A DNA stretch of 64,000 nucleotides, taken from assembly GCF_000003815.2 (NCBI RefSeq), contig NC_049990.1:7974758-8038757 (forward strand), given 5' to 3'. Positions within the stretch are counted from its first letter, which is position 1. Every line of letters starts with the position of its first letter. Under the pieces are notes generated by a model. That model made no database searches. It saw only the letters and a program-made list of their open reading frames with translations, and was not told the DNA's origin. This document shows, one piece after another, positions 50,301 through 62,347 of the stretch. Both the position numbers and the translations under genes were made by a program. The stretch comes from Branchiostoma floridae (lineage: Eukaryota > Chordata > Leptocardii > Amphioxiformes > Branchiostomatidae).

Positions 50301-52856
50301 TGTTTGTTTGCACTCAAATAATTGGCCAGGACTTTGCTATCGAGTTGTCAACTGGCAGTAAATATCCTTTATTTGGTTGGTAGAAACTATGAACTTCAAG
50401 TTTCAATTGCATTAAGAACAATTTCACTTTGCAGCTACCGGGAGATCTGGGAGATTAACAAGGACGCCTTCATCAGGAGGTACCAGCGCCTCAACCCTCC
50501 AGTCTCATCATTCGATGCTGACATTGCCAGGTAAGCTCTTCCTTTACACAGACCAATGCCAAAATGTTTATACAGGTAAAGATCATCTGAGCATTGTCAA
50601 CTATCAATCAAAATCAATTTCTCTCATATAACCCAAAAAAATATTTAAGAAATCAACCAACTGAAACTGTTGCATTCAATGTGAAAGCACTATATCTGTG
50701 TTTCCTTTCCTTGGTGCTGAAGTGCCTTCCACTCAAAGTCTCTTTACTAATGAGCCCCAAATATTGACTTTGCCAAGCCTGCCTCCTCAAACAGCCATAA
50801 GTAAGAGATGTAAACTGGATTTGGCTGTAATTGGAGTCTATTATGGGGGTTTCGGGTATCCTGTATTTCGTTATTTCCCCTGAAAGACATTGTGATGCAA
50901 TGCCATTGTTCTATGAAGGCTTGAAGCATAGGAAAATGGCATTTAAGTGCTGTATTGTTTACATGACTTGCCATTTGTCCCCTTCAGGTACACAGAGGTG
51001 GCCAACAATGTGCAGAAGGAGGAAACGGTTCTGAACATCCAGTTTGTCCTGCTGGACTGCTCGCCGCTCAAGTTCTCCCTGCTGAACCACTGCAATGAGT
51101 GGCAGAACAAGTTCACCACACTTCTCAGCGAGATGGCACTGGCCACACTGAACGAGCTGCACAAATACCTCAAGGAAAATGGCGAGAAGTAAGAAAAACC
51201 TTAAGTTTTTATCTTTACTTAAGATCATTTGGTTTGTACTGCCTTTTGAAGAGATTGAGAGGTTCATATCATATAATCATATTTGATGCTAACCAGATTC
51301 TACTAGGTGATGGTAAGCTGGAAAGTTTTCCAGCCCATCTTTTTGGGGGTTAGTTCTCTATTGACTTGTAATCATTACATATTTCTGGCAGTGATAGACT
51401 CTTTCTTGCACTCTGTATTTCAAATTTGATAATAAGCATTAGATTCCAGATAACCTCAGTAAACTGAGGTATAGTTCAGTTTACTGTGAACTTTTTATTC
51501 TCACAAAGAGAAATACAGTAAAAAGTTCCACAATTCAGACTTAGGGCTGCAAAGGTATTTCAAATGCTGTGGGGAAAAGTTGATTACAATACGCACCTTC
51601 CTTTTCATGGAAGTATTATACATTTAATGAAATCAGACAAACAGTGGTGAAGACATGTGCTGTATTGTGTTGCAGAGTAAGTAAGCACCCACAGACCCTG
51701 GATGAGCTTGGGGATGGACTGCAGCTGTTAGAACATCTGCAGGGTGAAGTCCCCAACATTGAGGCACGCTTCCCTCCCCTCAACGACCAGTTCGCCATTC
51801 TGGAGAAATATGATGTGCCCATTGATGATGAGGTGAGTTGGATCATGCCATTACAAATGTGGGGTGGACATGTGTTTAAGTCTTCTAAATCATGGTTTTG
51901 ATAGAAATATGTACTTTAACATGAATGTTCAAAATGCATATCATATTATGTCATATTGTTACAGTATCATATCATATCATATCTTATCTTATCATCATGA
52001 AATGTTAGTTGAACAAATGGTAATCTGTATGTTTAATTTGTTTACAATGAAATGGTACAAGAGACATTGGCAAGACAGCCTTGGTCCTTTTTTTTCTAGA
52101 CCAACTGGCAGGGTTTGTTGCAAAAAATATTGTATGAAATATCAATGTTTTTTTTTCAAAACTAGGTAGTGTTTACAAGCTGTTAGATTTGTAATGATTC
52201 GCCTTCAGCCTTGCTATGATCTTTATTTTTTAAGTATCATTGATGCCGCTGAAGCAACTTGAACATAAGATGATATTTTCTCTTCCAGACACGTCAGCAG
52301 TTAGAGGACCTGAGCAACGCCTGGGTGTCCTTCCAGCAGTGCCTGATCGACAGTGACGCCATGCTGAAACGCCACAAGGACAAGTTCAAGTCTGGGCTGA
52401 TTGCCTCGTCTGAAGAATTCAAGAAACAAGTGGCCAACTTATATGATGAGTTCTCAACCAAGGGACCATTCAGTAGTCAGGTAGGGGTACAGTGTTGTGC
52501 TAAAGAATCCAGCTTGTAGATCGGGTGGTTAGGGTTGGTGAAATTGCCCAAGATATGTACTGGGATGTTTTAACAAGTCAGGCAAGAAAGCTGAGATGAA
52601 AAGAATTCAAGAAGTTGAGAGAGAATATCTGCAAGCACTAGAAAACACTTGTCTATTAGCACATGTACCCCATAATCACATAATAACGTGTGTGCACACA
52701 CAATCTTGTACAAAGGCAAACATGTACACATTAAATACACAAACACACACACATATACACATGAATAGTATAACACATACACACACTAACTCTCATGCCC
52801 TAATAAGAAACAGTGTCACCAAATGAATGCACATACATGTACACATACAGATACAT

Positions 52857-52907
<51 letters not shown>

Positions 52908-55900
52908 CACAGTCACAGTCACAGTCACGCATAAGCCTGCACAAACACATGTATATACAAACACAATCCAATACCATTACAGCAGACTACCTTTAGATTT
53001 ATTGCTGTTTTAAGGAATGTGACAGAATCATGAAAAGCTGTTTGAAATTGTTGCCCATACTAACAATGCTACTTGCTTGTTTCAGGCTGGTTGTGACCCG
53101 GCCCTGGAGCAGATCTCTGCCATCAGACAGAGTCTCAACATGCTGAAACTGCAGGAGAACAACCTTAGAAGGGGGCTGGGGATCTTCAAGATAGAACAGC
53201 CCCCCTCTAAGGAGATTGCCGGTTTAGATAAGGTAAGCAGTAAAAGTTAGAAAAACTGTATAATGCTTTAAATTTGATTCATAATGTCTTTTTCAACGTT
53301 ATCTGCTTGTAAAGTCATCCTGAATATGGTGGAATTCATCTAGCAGATTACTCCTAATAAAAGAAATCATTTCAACTTGGATAAAGTTGTTAAATGTTCA
53401 AGATTTCTGAGATGATGGCAGCAATTATCAATAGCTCAGGACACTCGTCTTTATGACCTTGCCCACCTTGCGCAGGAAGATGCTCATCTAGATCTGTGGA
53501 CATAATAACTCCAGTAGTTGTAGATGAATGGATTCATCGATATTTTTATTCATCATCTAATACATGGATTTAAAAGTTTATGATATCTATTGTATGGGTA
53601 GGTATGTGTTGGCAAAGCAAAGTACAAGGTACTTTGATCATTTAGCAGCTTTCTTTGTACTACAGCAAAGGATCCGGTTTTCATATCTTTATGTCTCTCA
53701 TTTCTCTACCCTCCTAGGATCTGGACTTCCTAGAACAAGTGTGGGAGCTGACCAAGGAGTGGGAGGGGAACTGGGACGAGTGGAAGGTGGGCAAGTTTAA
53801 CGAGCTGGTCACCACAGACATGGAGATGACGGCCGGAAACCTGTTCAAGAAACTCAACAGACTCAGCAGGGAACTCAAGGTGAGGTTTTCAGATGTTTGT
53901 TCCTTGTTTTTTGGCATTGGCTCTTATGTGGTCAGGGGCTAAATGATTAGTTGGTCAGCATTGTACCTTTTAGCTTGTCTTGTGTGATCATTGCATTTTA
54001 TATTGAATATTAAAACAAGATATCATAGGAAAAATAGTGTCATTGCCTTGAGGTGAATGCTTCAAATTTGGATAGTAAAGTTTGAATTTTAGACTCTTGA
54101 TTAAATAACCAATGTATTCCACAGCTTTGAGCAGAATATTTTATTTTGCTGTCATAAGTGTAATGTAGTCATAGTATGAGGATGGTGTAGCATATTGAAT
54201 AATATAACTGACAAAAGGTTTACGTAAACACAACTTCTTACATGTAAACATGTAAGAAAGCCGAAGTAAACAAATCAATATCGTCTACATTTGAATGACT
54301 GGGAGTTTCATTGGATTCATCTTTTATTTGCTTCTCCTGCAGTACTGGACAAGAACTGGGAGATCATAGACACATTAAAGGCGAGAATGGACCAATTATC
54401 AGCCCAGGTCTACGTTTGAACGACTTTTTTTAAAATCATCTTTTATTTGTGTTTCCTCCAATAGGACAAGAACTGGGAGATCATCGACACGTCGAAGGCG
54501 AGAGTGGACCAGTTCCGCCGCACCATGCCGCTAATCCAGGACCTGCGGAACGACGCCATGCGCGATCGCCACTGGGCGCAGATCAAGACGGAAGTCCAGA
54601 AACCATTCGACCACATGGCAGAGGACTTCACCCTGGGGAAGATCATCGAGCTGGGACTGGACCAGTTCAGTGAACAGATCAGTGAAATCTCTGCGGCTGC
54701 CAGTAAAGAACTGTCCATAGAGCAGGCCTTGGCAGAAATCTCAACCATCTGGGAGGACACCAACCTGGAGATCGGACCTTACAAGGACCGAGGGCACTTC
54801 AGACTCAAGTCAGTCTTTTCTTCAGTTTCTAGACCATCATCCTTTTATATTTGTGACCTTGTGAAAAAGTTTATAGAAATTCATATGACAGGAATGACAA
54901 AGTAATTATTGTTGTATTGTTTATTAAGAAACCTTTTAACCTTTAATCAGCTTCAGGACACCAGTGTGCCTAAAAAAAAAGCAATGAAAGCCAGCTACAC
55001 TCTGTTGGAAACATCCATAATACTGTCATTTTACATGACATTCTTATGCTTATAAGGGCATCTTTTGAGTTTACATATCAGCTAGCTTCTCCTTAATCAT
55101 TACCTTAAAAGACTTTTGTAAATCAATTCCCTATGCCAATTTAGATTAATCCCCAGGGGGTCGTTATTGGCTGCTACGTATTTCTTACATCATTTATACT
55201 TACAGCTTACGATATCAGCCCATCTGGGTGTACGGTTGCTGAGATCTGGAAGGTCACTCCCAAATAATAATGGAATTCCCAAATTAAATCGGAGGGTGTT
55301 CTATTCAAACTTTTTCCCTCCTGCTCATGTCTGTTTACTTGATTATTGTCTTGTCTTTCTGATGTGCAAATAAACAAACAAACTATATTTTCCCCTAGGG
55401 GTACAGACGAGGTGTTCCAGCAGCTGGAGGATAACCAGGTGACCCTGTCCACCATGAAGGCCTCTCGTTACATCAAACCGTTCGAGGCGCAGGTGGACAA
55501 GTGGGAGAGGACCCTGTCCCACATCCTGGAGGTCATCGAGATGATTCTCACTGTGCAGAGGCAGTGGATGTATCTAGAGGTGTGGGAAGATTTCTTTTGT
55601 GTTTCTGAGTTGGATTTTTATTCCTTTGTGCACTGTGAGATTCAACATCAACTCTCATAATTCCATCAGATGCCATAATAGTGCCACATGAGAAAAAATA
55701 CATAAATCTAAATGTGATTTAAAGGGATGTGCCAATACAGCATCAATAATCCTGAGGTATATACACTTATTATATATATACTGTATATACAGATATTCAT
55801 GTGTTCAAGACATTCAGGCCGCCATAACTACATTTAACTTTTTGATGTGGCAGCATTATTGTACCCGGCAGTACACTAATAAGTATAAAGGTTTGATTTC

Positions 55901-58900
55901 TATCACTATCATGACACTGTTAATGATGTTATTATGCTAATTTTGCAAATTTATCTTCTTCAGAACATCTTCTTGGGTGAGGACATCAGAAAACAACTCC
56001 CACGGGAGTCGGCAGAGTTTGATGACGTCAACGCCAACTGGAAGGTCATCATGACCCGCCTGAACAAAGATCCCAATGCACAGAGGGGAACGCATTTTGA
56101 GGGTAAGGCATCAATGAATACAATACCTTGAGTGAAAATTTGTAATACACCTGTCCTTGGTGCTGAACGCTATACATACATACAGAACAGATTCGTCTTT
56201 GGTGCAGAACACTTTCTATACATACAGACCTGTCCTTGATGCTGAACACTACACATAGTACTACATACATACATACAAAACACACCTGTCCTTGGTGCTG
56301 AACACTATCTGTATCTATCTGTATCTGTATCTATATAGCCGGTATAGCCGCCCTTTGGCGTAACACACCAGCTTCGCAGGCACGCGGTGCGGCAGCAGCT
56401 GGTTATGTTACACTGAACGATCCGTCACACCTAACTTCTGCACATCTATCTGCAAGTGTTCTTTAAAACTATTCAGAGAAGATGCCCCACTACACATAGT
56501 ACTACCTACATACATTCAAAACAGACCTGTCTTTGGTGCAGAACACTTTCTATACATACAGAAAAGACCTGTCCTTGGTGCTGAACACTACACTTGTATG
56601 CAGAAACAGACCTGTCCTTGGTACTGAACACTATACATGCATGCAGAAACAGACCTGTCCTTGGTGGCAAACACTATACATGCATGCAGAAACAGACCTG
56701 TCCTTGGTGCTGAATGCTATCCATACAGAGAAAAGGCCTGTCTTGGTGCTCAGTACTATCCATACATATATACAATCATACATACATACATACATTCCGT
56801 ACCTGTCCTTGGTGCTGAAAACTATCCAAACATACAAAACAGACCTGTTCTTGTTGCTATATTTTGCACCAAAAGGCATGGACTTAAAAAATTCTCATTA
56901 TATTTTACTTCTTACTTTTATTCTTATGATTTTGTAAACTTGTTGATCACAGGAATCCATGTATTCAAAACAGACCTATCCTTGGTACAGAATGCTATCC
57001 AGACAAATAGAACAGGCCTGTCTTGGTACTGAGCACTATCCATACATTCATACAAACCATACCTGTCCTTGGTGCTGAACACTAACCAAAGTGACTATAC
57101 AGACCTTTTCCTTATTACTATATTTTTGCAGCACTATTGATGAATGGATTTTGATTATAATGATCTTAATATATATATAAATACACTTGTTGATCCCAGG
57201 AATCCTGGAGAAGCTGAATGACATGAACACCAAGCTTGAGGAGATCCAGAAGTCCCTGGACATGTACCTGGAGACCAAGCGGCAGATCTTCCCCAGGTTC
57301 TACTTCATCTCTAACGACGACCTTCTGGAGATCCTGGGACAGTCTCGCAACCCTGAGGCTGTAAGTAGTAGTAGTTGGTTTATTGAGTGATAAAACGTAG
57401 AAAATCAGCATTGCAGCAAAAACTGAATTTAAAACATTGCTCTTTTTACAGTCACTGTGGTTGTTACTGGTTGTGCTGAACCAAGGAAAAGTGATGACAT
57501 TAGATTCTCAAAGAAGCTCTTTCGTCAGTGTGTCTATGATAATAAATGTTTTATACTTCCACTTCTGCAGAAAACTAATCTTTAGTGTTTTTAGTAACCT
57601 TTGCTGTTATTTTTACATACTGTTTTGACATGGGGAAGCTTGATTAACAGCCACAAATGCAAGGATAACTTAGTGTCCGTTGAAACTTGATTTTTACTTC
57701 AGTGCCAAAGATTGCTGCCACCATAATGAGTGATTTTGCCATTTCATAAGTTATCGCAGAGTTGAGCTTGACCCTATTTTCATAACTCCCTTTCCTGCAG
57801 GTTCAGCCTCACCTGAAGAAGTGCTTTGACAACATCAAGTCTCTGAAGACCCACAAGATCGGGGTGGGCAACAAGACAGAGGCTCAGGGCATGTCCTCCA
57901 CGGATGGGGAGTATGTGGAGTTTGGGCACCCTGTGTTACTGGAGGGGCCTGTGGAGGTAGGATATATTTTTATATCAGCACATTGAAAAGATAAATGTTC
58001 TCAACACTTTACAGGAAAAGGGGTCATCTTCTACTGCTTTCACAAAAGAACTCCAACCTAACAAGTTTAAAATATGTAGTTAGTCTAAATATCATAGTCT
58101 TTTGTTATATTGTTCTCCATTGTTTTTTTCCTGTATACATACACTTGCAATTAGCTTTCACACAAGAATTTACAATAAATTTACTGTAAAAGCAATCAAA
58201 TCTACTAACAAAATTCAATCATGCACCTTTGGGGGTAGTGTACACAGTAGAAAAGTTGAGCTTTAAACAGGTTAACAATGTCCAGTCATGTGATAGGTGA
58301 AGACATAATAGCAATGCATTTACCTACTTTTGATCCTTCCTTGCTAACTAATAATACACGTAAGTCATATCCCATGTACAGTCACAACAATCAAGTATAC
58401 AATCATGTTAACTTTCTTTCCTGCCCTATCCAGGCCTGGCTGTGCGATGTGGAGAGGACCATGAGATGGACCCTGAAGGACCTGCTGAAACAGTGCAGGA
58501 CGGCTCTCAAGAAACAAGTCAGCAAGAGGGACAAGTGGGTCAAGGACTGGGCTGGACAGGTACTGGACATCAACTTGGCACTGTTTTACTCCCTGTTATA
58601 ATGTTTATTTGCCCTAGCATAACCACCTTTAAGTTAAACACACCTGATCCAGTTTTGTACAGTAATTACAAGCTTTGATCCACTCACTTGTGATAGACTA
58701 AGTACTGAATATTATTGATAAATGTGGTGGGTTCTTTAACACACTGAAAGTACAAGCTGATAGCTTTGATCCGCTTACTTGACTCTTATGGATAGGTGTC
58801 GTGGGTTCTTTTACACACTGAAAGTGTGTCTCTCCTCAAACACTGACAACATGTACATAATATCATGCTTAATTGATATTGAACCTGACACATCAGTCTT

Positions 58901-61443
58901 CATCCAGCTATCAAGTTATTGTCATGTTCAACACATTCTATAATAATCATCATTGATTTTGTTCTTCCCCTTTTGCAATGAAATATTACTGTCTTAAATG
59001 CCACTGATCATACAATATATTATATTCTTATGTGACATTTTGCTGTAAAACTTTCTTTCCCCCAGATGTTGATCACGTCCAGCCAGATGCAGTGGACAGC
59101 AGACGTCACCAAGGCCCTCGCCCAGACCAAGGAGCGTGGTGACAAGAAGGCCCTGAAGAGCCTGAAGAAGAAGCAGGTTAGTCTAACATTACAATACAAG
59201 AGAATAAATCTTAAACGAAATTCTATCTATACTGACCCATTCGACCACAACTAAGTCTTTCAAATAGAAACCTGGTCAGGCATCCACATGGCACAGGTAA
59301 TCACCTCCAGTCACAAGCACATTAAAACAAACATCCATTTCTACATAGTTTGCCCTACCCTGTTATGAGCAACCACCATTTTTCCTCATTATCTTGAGTG
59401 ATTGCTGAATCTATGTAAATTGACATTACTGTGAGGTTCTTTATAACATCTGCTAAAAATTGTACAGTGCAGCTGTGATGAAAATGCAGTCCCAAACATG
59501 ACTATGCTTGTATCCCCTTATAAAGGTTCTTTGATTGATTGACACTGCTTTTGAAATGAAAAATGGAAATGAATCATACTTGTCAGAAGCACTGTGCAGA
59601 CAGTCTCTTGTATATCATCTCTAAAACTTTCCGTGCCATGTCTTCTGCAGATCTCTATGCTGAACAAGTTCTCAGAGGCTATTCGCGGCAACCTGACCAA
59701 GATCCAGCGTCTGAAGATCGTTGCCCTGGTAACCATCGAGGTCCACGCCCGTGACGTGATCGAGAAGTTGATCAAGTCAGGTGTCAGCGATGTCACCGCT
59801 TTTGAGTGGCTCATGCAGCTCCGGGTCTACTGGGACAAGGTATTTAATGTGTCCTTCATTTTGTTGACCTTGAAAGTTAAAACTTGACCTTCAAAAGAAT
59901 GATCAGGAATGAGATAGGAAATGGTCATAGGGGTAAATGATGTACTTGGATCACTATTGGTGTTTTGTAAGATCTTACCAACAGTAAAAGAAAACAATGT
60001 TAAAACACCCGTTTACATAACTAGTCCAACTACATTATTGCAAACACTATGGAATCAAGCAGATATATTTGCCTTTGACCTTGACAGAAACTCTAAAAGG
60101 CAGTTTCCATTTTTAACTTTCAGTATCAATGGCAGAATAATCAATTCAGTGACTATGCAGTGATATTAATGATGCTTTATTCTTGAGGTTTCCTTACTTT
60201 GTAAACTCTTTCAAATTTTTTTTGCCAGGACATCGATGACTGTGTGGTACGGCAGACCAACACCCAGTTCCAGTATGGGTATGAGTACCTGGGGAACTCT
60301 GGCAGACTCGTCATCACTCCACTCACTGACAGGTAGGGAACTTCAAGTAGAATTTTTTCTTTCTTTCAATTTGCCAAACTTCCTCTGCAATGAGTTATGA
60401 CAAGGAAAGCTTTAATTTTCCAATGTACCTGCAGAGTAATTAGCCCAGATTCTGTCATGCTATCAATCTTGTTCCCTTGGGAAAGGCACTCAACCCAGGT
60501 GTAAAAATGATTACCTAACTTTGGTTGGGGAAGGTAAAAGGCAGTGGAAGAAGAAGGATGGGCCCACCTCCCAATACCATACCCTGGAAACAATGGAAAA
60601 CAACCCACTGCCCCTACAGCCTTAAAAATTCTACGAGACTACCTTTACATTTTAACTTGCAATAGTGAAAGACTGCATACTTGTTTTTCTCCAGATGCTA
60701 CATGACCCTGACCACAGCACTCCACCTGCACCGTGGAGGCAGTCCTAAAGGCCCAGCCGGGACAGGCAAGACGGAGACTGTGAAGGACTTGGGCAAGGCC
60801 CTGGGGGACTACGTCATCGTGGTGAACTGTTCCGAGGGTCTGGACTACAAGTCTATGGGCAGGATGTTCTCAGGACTGGCACAGGTGGGCTACAACTACT
60901 ATCATCCTAAATATGCAAGACTTTATTAATGTAAGACATGCTGGTGTTATCAAAGGTAAGGTTTAGTGATGATCCCAGTCTAGAAGGATTGTGTTAAGAG
61001 TTGTCATGCAGTTGTTTCTTGGAGACTGAATATTTGCAAAAATTTTCAAAGGATCTTTTAATGCTAATTGACTTTATTTGTTGTGAAACATATATCATGT
61101 AAGAAGTATACCTACATTGCATATGGCCAGGATGTATAATTTTTTTCCTTATTCATACTATAGAATGCAAGTGTGACCTTCCTAGCAATTTCTGTACTTG
61201 ACTAAGTTTTTTGTTCTAAGAGTCAAAATGTAACAGATAGCACATAAATTTTCTTTTTCCAGACTGGAGCCTGGGGCTGTTTTGATGAGTTTAACCGCAT
61301 CAACATCGAGGTGCTGTCCGTGGTGGCACAGCAGATCCTGTCCATCCTGTCAGCGCTGGCCGCAGGGTCGCAGAGGTTCGTGTTCGAGGGGCGAGAGATC
61401 AACCTGATCTGGTCCTGTGGCATCTTCATCACCATGAACCCTG
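35367..61443 (+). CDS. DNAH2: Axonemal dynein heavy chain, DNAH2-like, 5' 38 exons (partial, runs off right edge)
   Basis: Force-generating heavy chain of ciliary/flagellar inner-arm dynein. Exons: 35367-35487, 35817-35911, 36269-36468, 36933-37078, 38560-38724, 39041-39279, 40646-40837, 41406-41543, 42168-42275, 42570-42775, 43077-43206, 43861-44046, 44549-44763, 45134-45280, 45748-45904, 46523-46657, 47272-47376, 47734-47904, 48551-48574, 49100-49228, 49738-49853, 50435-50530, 50988-51188, 51676-51832, 52289-52480, 53086-53232, 53718-53879, 54465-54808, 55399-55579, 55964-56102, 57200-57360, 57801-57956, 58434-58559, 59066-59176, 59651-59839, 60229-60332, 60695-60884, 61263-61443. Phases join without a stop for 1,987 codons plus one base. 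The acidic, low-complexity N-terminus is followed by the tail (e.g. [20 protein letters not shown]), the linker (e.g. [20 protein letters not shown]) and AAA1. The ending [12 protein letters not shown] and the tail sequence fit DNAH2 better than other axonemal chains. Roughly the second half of the protein lies beyond the window. Confidence 0.92.
37425..38245. repeat. 162-base tandem repeat in DNAH2-like intron 4
   Basis: The landmark TGCCCT falls at 37623, 37785, 37947 and 38109, exactly 162 bases apart. Each unit contains AAATGACCTGAAATTTGGTA, AACACTTTCTTCATAGA and AAAATGTATATTTTTGGCT. A partial lead unit at 37425 (TTCTTCTCCTGTCAAATCTTCAAA) resembles text near 9890 and 21895. Confidence 0.9.
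39822..39897. mobile_element. Short foldback element
   Basis: AGGCCAGAATATACCCC and its complement GGGGTATATTCTGGCCT are about 70 bases apart, with a second CCTGGGTATATTC between. It lies in the intron before exon 7 of the dynein gene. Confidence 0.6.
40049..40066 (+). other. Possible 18-base optional microexon in DNAH2-like gene
   Basis: TTTGTTATAG / GTTGGAGATTCTGAAGTA / GTAAGT has good splice borders and would add VGDSEV in frame between exons 6 and 7. Joining exons 6 and 7 directly gives [13 protein letters not shown], which fits the vertebrate DNAH2 layout, so the microexon is not needed. Confidence 0.3.
43739..43789 (+). other. Duplicated 5' edge of DNAH2 exon 12, ends in a stop
   Basis: The acceptor CTGCTCAG and the next 39 bases copy the start of exon 12 (43861): the reading [13 protein letters not shown] is kept, then PVK and TAG. 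It lies 122 bases upstream of the true exon. Confidence 0.85.
44273..44420 (+). repeat. tRNA-derived SINE-like fragment
   Basis: Contains a tRNA-type B box in GGGTTCGAACCCTGGG (44366-44381) and a plausible upstream A-box region, but no foldable tRNA. Similar material occurs at 46755-46865, starting with the same ACAGTGGGG. Confidence 0.5.
46403..46433 (+). other. Duplicated 5' edge of DNAH2 exon 16
   Basis: CTGTATCTCCAG followed by GTCCAGGCCATTGTTGATGA is repeated 120 bases later at the true exon (46523). The intron text before it is duplicated too. Confidence 0.85.
46755..46865 (+). repeat. tRNA-derived SINE-like fragment
   Basis: TAGTTGTTAGAGCA (A-box-like) followed about 30 bases later by CCCGGTTCGATCC (B box). 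It shares its ACAGTGGGG lead with 44273. Not an intact tRNA gene. Confidence 0.55.
46973..47182. mobile_element. Short MITE with TACTGTAAATG ends
   Basis: 210 bases with ends TACTGTAAATG and CATTTACAGTA, internally rich in TTCGCGG/CCGCGAA-like text (TTAAGTTCGCGGGGATTTAA). The TA at each end may be the target duplication, as in Tc1/mariner-like elements. It lies in the intron before exon 17 of the dynein gene. This text is familiar from amphioxus non-coding DNA. Confidence 0.7.
48011..48448. mobile_element. hAT-type MITE in intron after exon 18 of DNAH2-like gene
   Basis: 438 bases with ends TAGGGCTGGGTATCGGTAC and GTACCGGTACCCAGCCCTA, flanked by a perfect 8-base duplication CACATGAC (48003-48010 and 48449-48456). 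The interior is rich in ACCGG/CCGGT text. No transposase ORF. Confidence 0.85.
49810..49983 (+). other. Triplicated 3' edge of DNAH2 exon 21 with its donor
   Basis: The last 44 bases of exon 49738-49853 plus 21 intron bases (GTGAGTAGGTACTTTATACAG) form a 65-base unit present at 49810, 49875 and 49940. The repeated intron piece ends in ACAG, so each extra unit looks like a miniature exon with an acceptor and a donor. Confidence 0.9.
52857..52928. repeat. (AC)n microsatellite followed by (ACAGTC)n
   Basis: About 48 bases of pure AC repeat, then four ACAGTC units. Flanked by degenerate ACACAT text from about 52690. In the intron between exons 25 and 26 of the dynein gene. Confidence 0.95.
54345..54405 (+). 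other. Duplicated 5' edge of DNAH2 exon 28
   Basis: GGACAAGAACTGGGAGATCA with preceding TCATCTTTTATTTG is repeated 117 bases downstream at the true exon (54465). The copy has lost the frame (TTATCAGCCC) and is followed by a duplicated GTCTACGTTTGAACGACT intron segment. Confidence 0.85.
56138..57080. repeat. About 40-base tandem repeat in DNAH2-like intron 30, interrupted by an insertion
   Basis: Units of the form ACAGACCTGTCCTTGGTGCTGAACACTAT ACATAC recur about 15 times with variation. An unrelated block at about 56330-56500 (GGTATAGCCGCCCTTTGGCGTAACACACC) interrupts them; a related block is at 240-275. No stable coding frame. Confidence 0.8.
60229..61443 (+). CDS. DNAH2: DNAH2-like AAA1 exons (Walker A and Walker B)
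   Basis: Three exons of the gene above that encode the start of the first AAA+ module. Exon 60229-60332 carries the [20 protein letters not shown] strand that leads into the ring. Exon 60695-60884 carries Walker [14 protein letters not shown] (about residues 1883-1895), the main ATP-hydrolysing P-loop of dynein. Exon 61263-61443 carries Walker B, CFDEFNRI, with catalytic Glu about residue 1936, and ends in GIFITMNP at phase 1. All P-loop and Walker B residues expected for an active AAA1 are present. The next exon should begin with the rest of a Gly codon and a YAGRTELP-like motif; I do not find it in 61444-64000, so the following intron is longer than 2.5 kb. Confidence 0.93.
60455..60605. 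repeat. SINE-like dispersed repeat
   Basis: CCCTTGGGAAAGGCACTCAACCCAGGTGTAAA and the following ACTTTGGTTGGGGAAGGTAAAAGGCAGTGG form a block familiar from short interspersed repeats of amphioxus and other deuterostomes. It lies in the intron before the Walker A exon. Confidence 0.45.
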
Positions 61444-61660
61444 GTTAGTAACCATTCATCATTAAGTTAAGATAAGTTGCCTGTGCATCTGAAACAGGTG
61501 CTTAAGGTGACTCCCATCTTCATGTCTGTAGCCCTTGGGCCACACATTTGTGCAAGCTACTACAGCAGGGGGCTAGTCCGCTGGTAGTGATGTGTGTTAA
61601 ACTCCCATACACTTCCTTACTAGTGCTGAGTGCTACGTAAAGATAGCAACATGTACATGA

Positions 61661-61748
61661 ATTTTAAAGCCTTTGGTATGACTTGCCTGCGGTTCGAACT
61701 CACAACCTGCCAAATGCAAGGCTAACACTCTACCCACTTGGCCAGTGC
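61661..61748 (-). repeat. tRNA-derived SINE-like fragment, minus strand
   Basis: The minus strand reads GGCCAAGTGGGTAGAGTGTTAG then GTGAGTTCGAACCGCAGGC, the A- and B-box layout of a tRNA head. Arm pairing is too poor for a functional tRNA. Confidence 0.55.
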
Positions 61749-61912
61749 ATTCATCGTTACTATTCAATAAAAAAAATCAACTAGAGTTCGGGGACCTCAT
61801 ACCTCCATGAAATATTTATTGCTTTTTTGTGGATGGTATGTATGTTTTTAGTTGGTTGTATTTGAGAGTAAAAGTTATATATGTTATGGGAAAGAAGTGG
61901 TGTAATCATTTA

Positions 61913-62347
61913 AATATCGCAAACGGGAACAAAATATAGGTGCGAAAACCACAGACAGTAACAACTCATTTTCCAAGACAGGCATTATGTTCTACATACT
62001 GGGTAAAATCGCAACTGTATGCTTTGTCCTAATATGACATATAACAAATTCAATAATGAAATACAAGAAATACAATACAGGATACAAACAACCAAAAGGA
62101 CATGAAATATCCGTCAACCAATACCTACATGTAGGATACGGGGACAAGTTGATGCCCGATATATAATAATGCAAGTACTTACCAACACAACATCAGCATA
62201 AGCCACGCGGAGCACAAAATCTAACAGCGCAAACGAAGAATAACACACCAGGTCCCCAAAGGCACAAGTGGCTAAATACAAAATAATTTATCATATTCAA
62301 ATTGTCCAGCATCGGGAAACAGTTGCCCAGCATCGGGAAACAGTTGC
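61913..62347. repeat. 435-base repeat, first copy
   Basis: From AATATCGCAAACGGGAACAA to CAGCATCGGGAAACAGTTGC; nearly the same text recurs at 63510-63957. Weaker partial relatives lie at 62457-62600 and 63310-63440. Confidence 0.85.

Noticed and set aside
51950-51990. CATATCATAT run as a regulatory element
   Set aside because: Simple-sequence drift in an intron; nothing else supports function.
60229-61443. Assignment to an outer-arm (DNAH5/9/11-type) or cytoplasmic dynein
   Set aside because: The AAA1 ending [12 protein letters not shown], the [11 protein letters not shown] segment and the N-terminal tail agree better with DNAH2.
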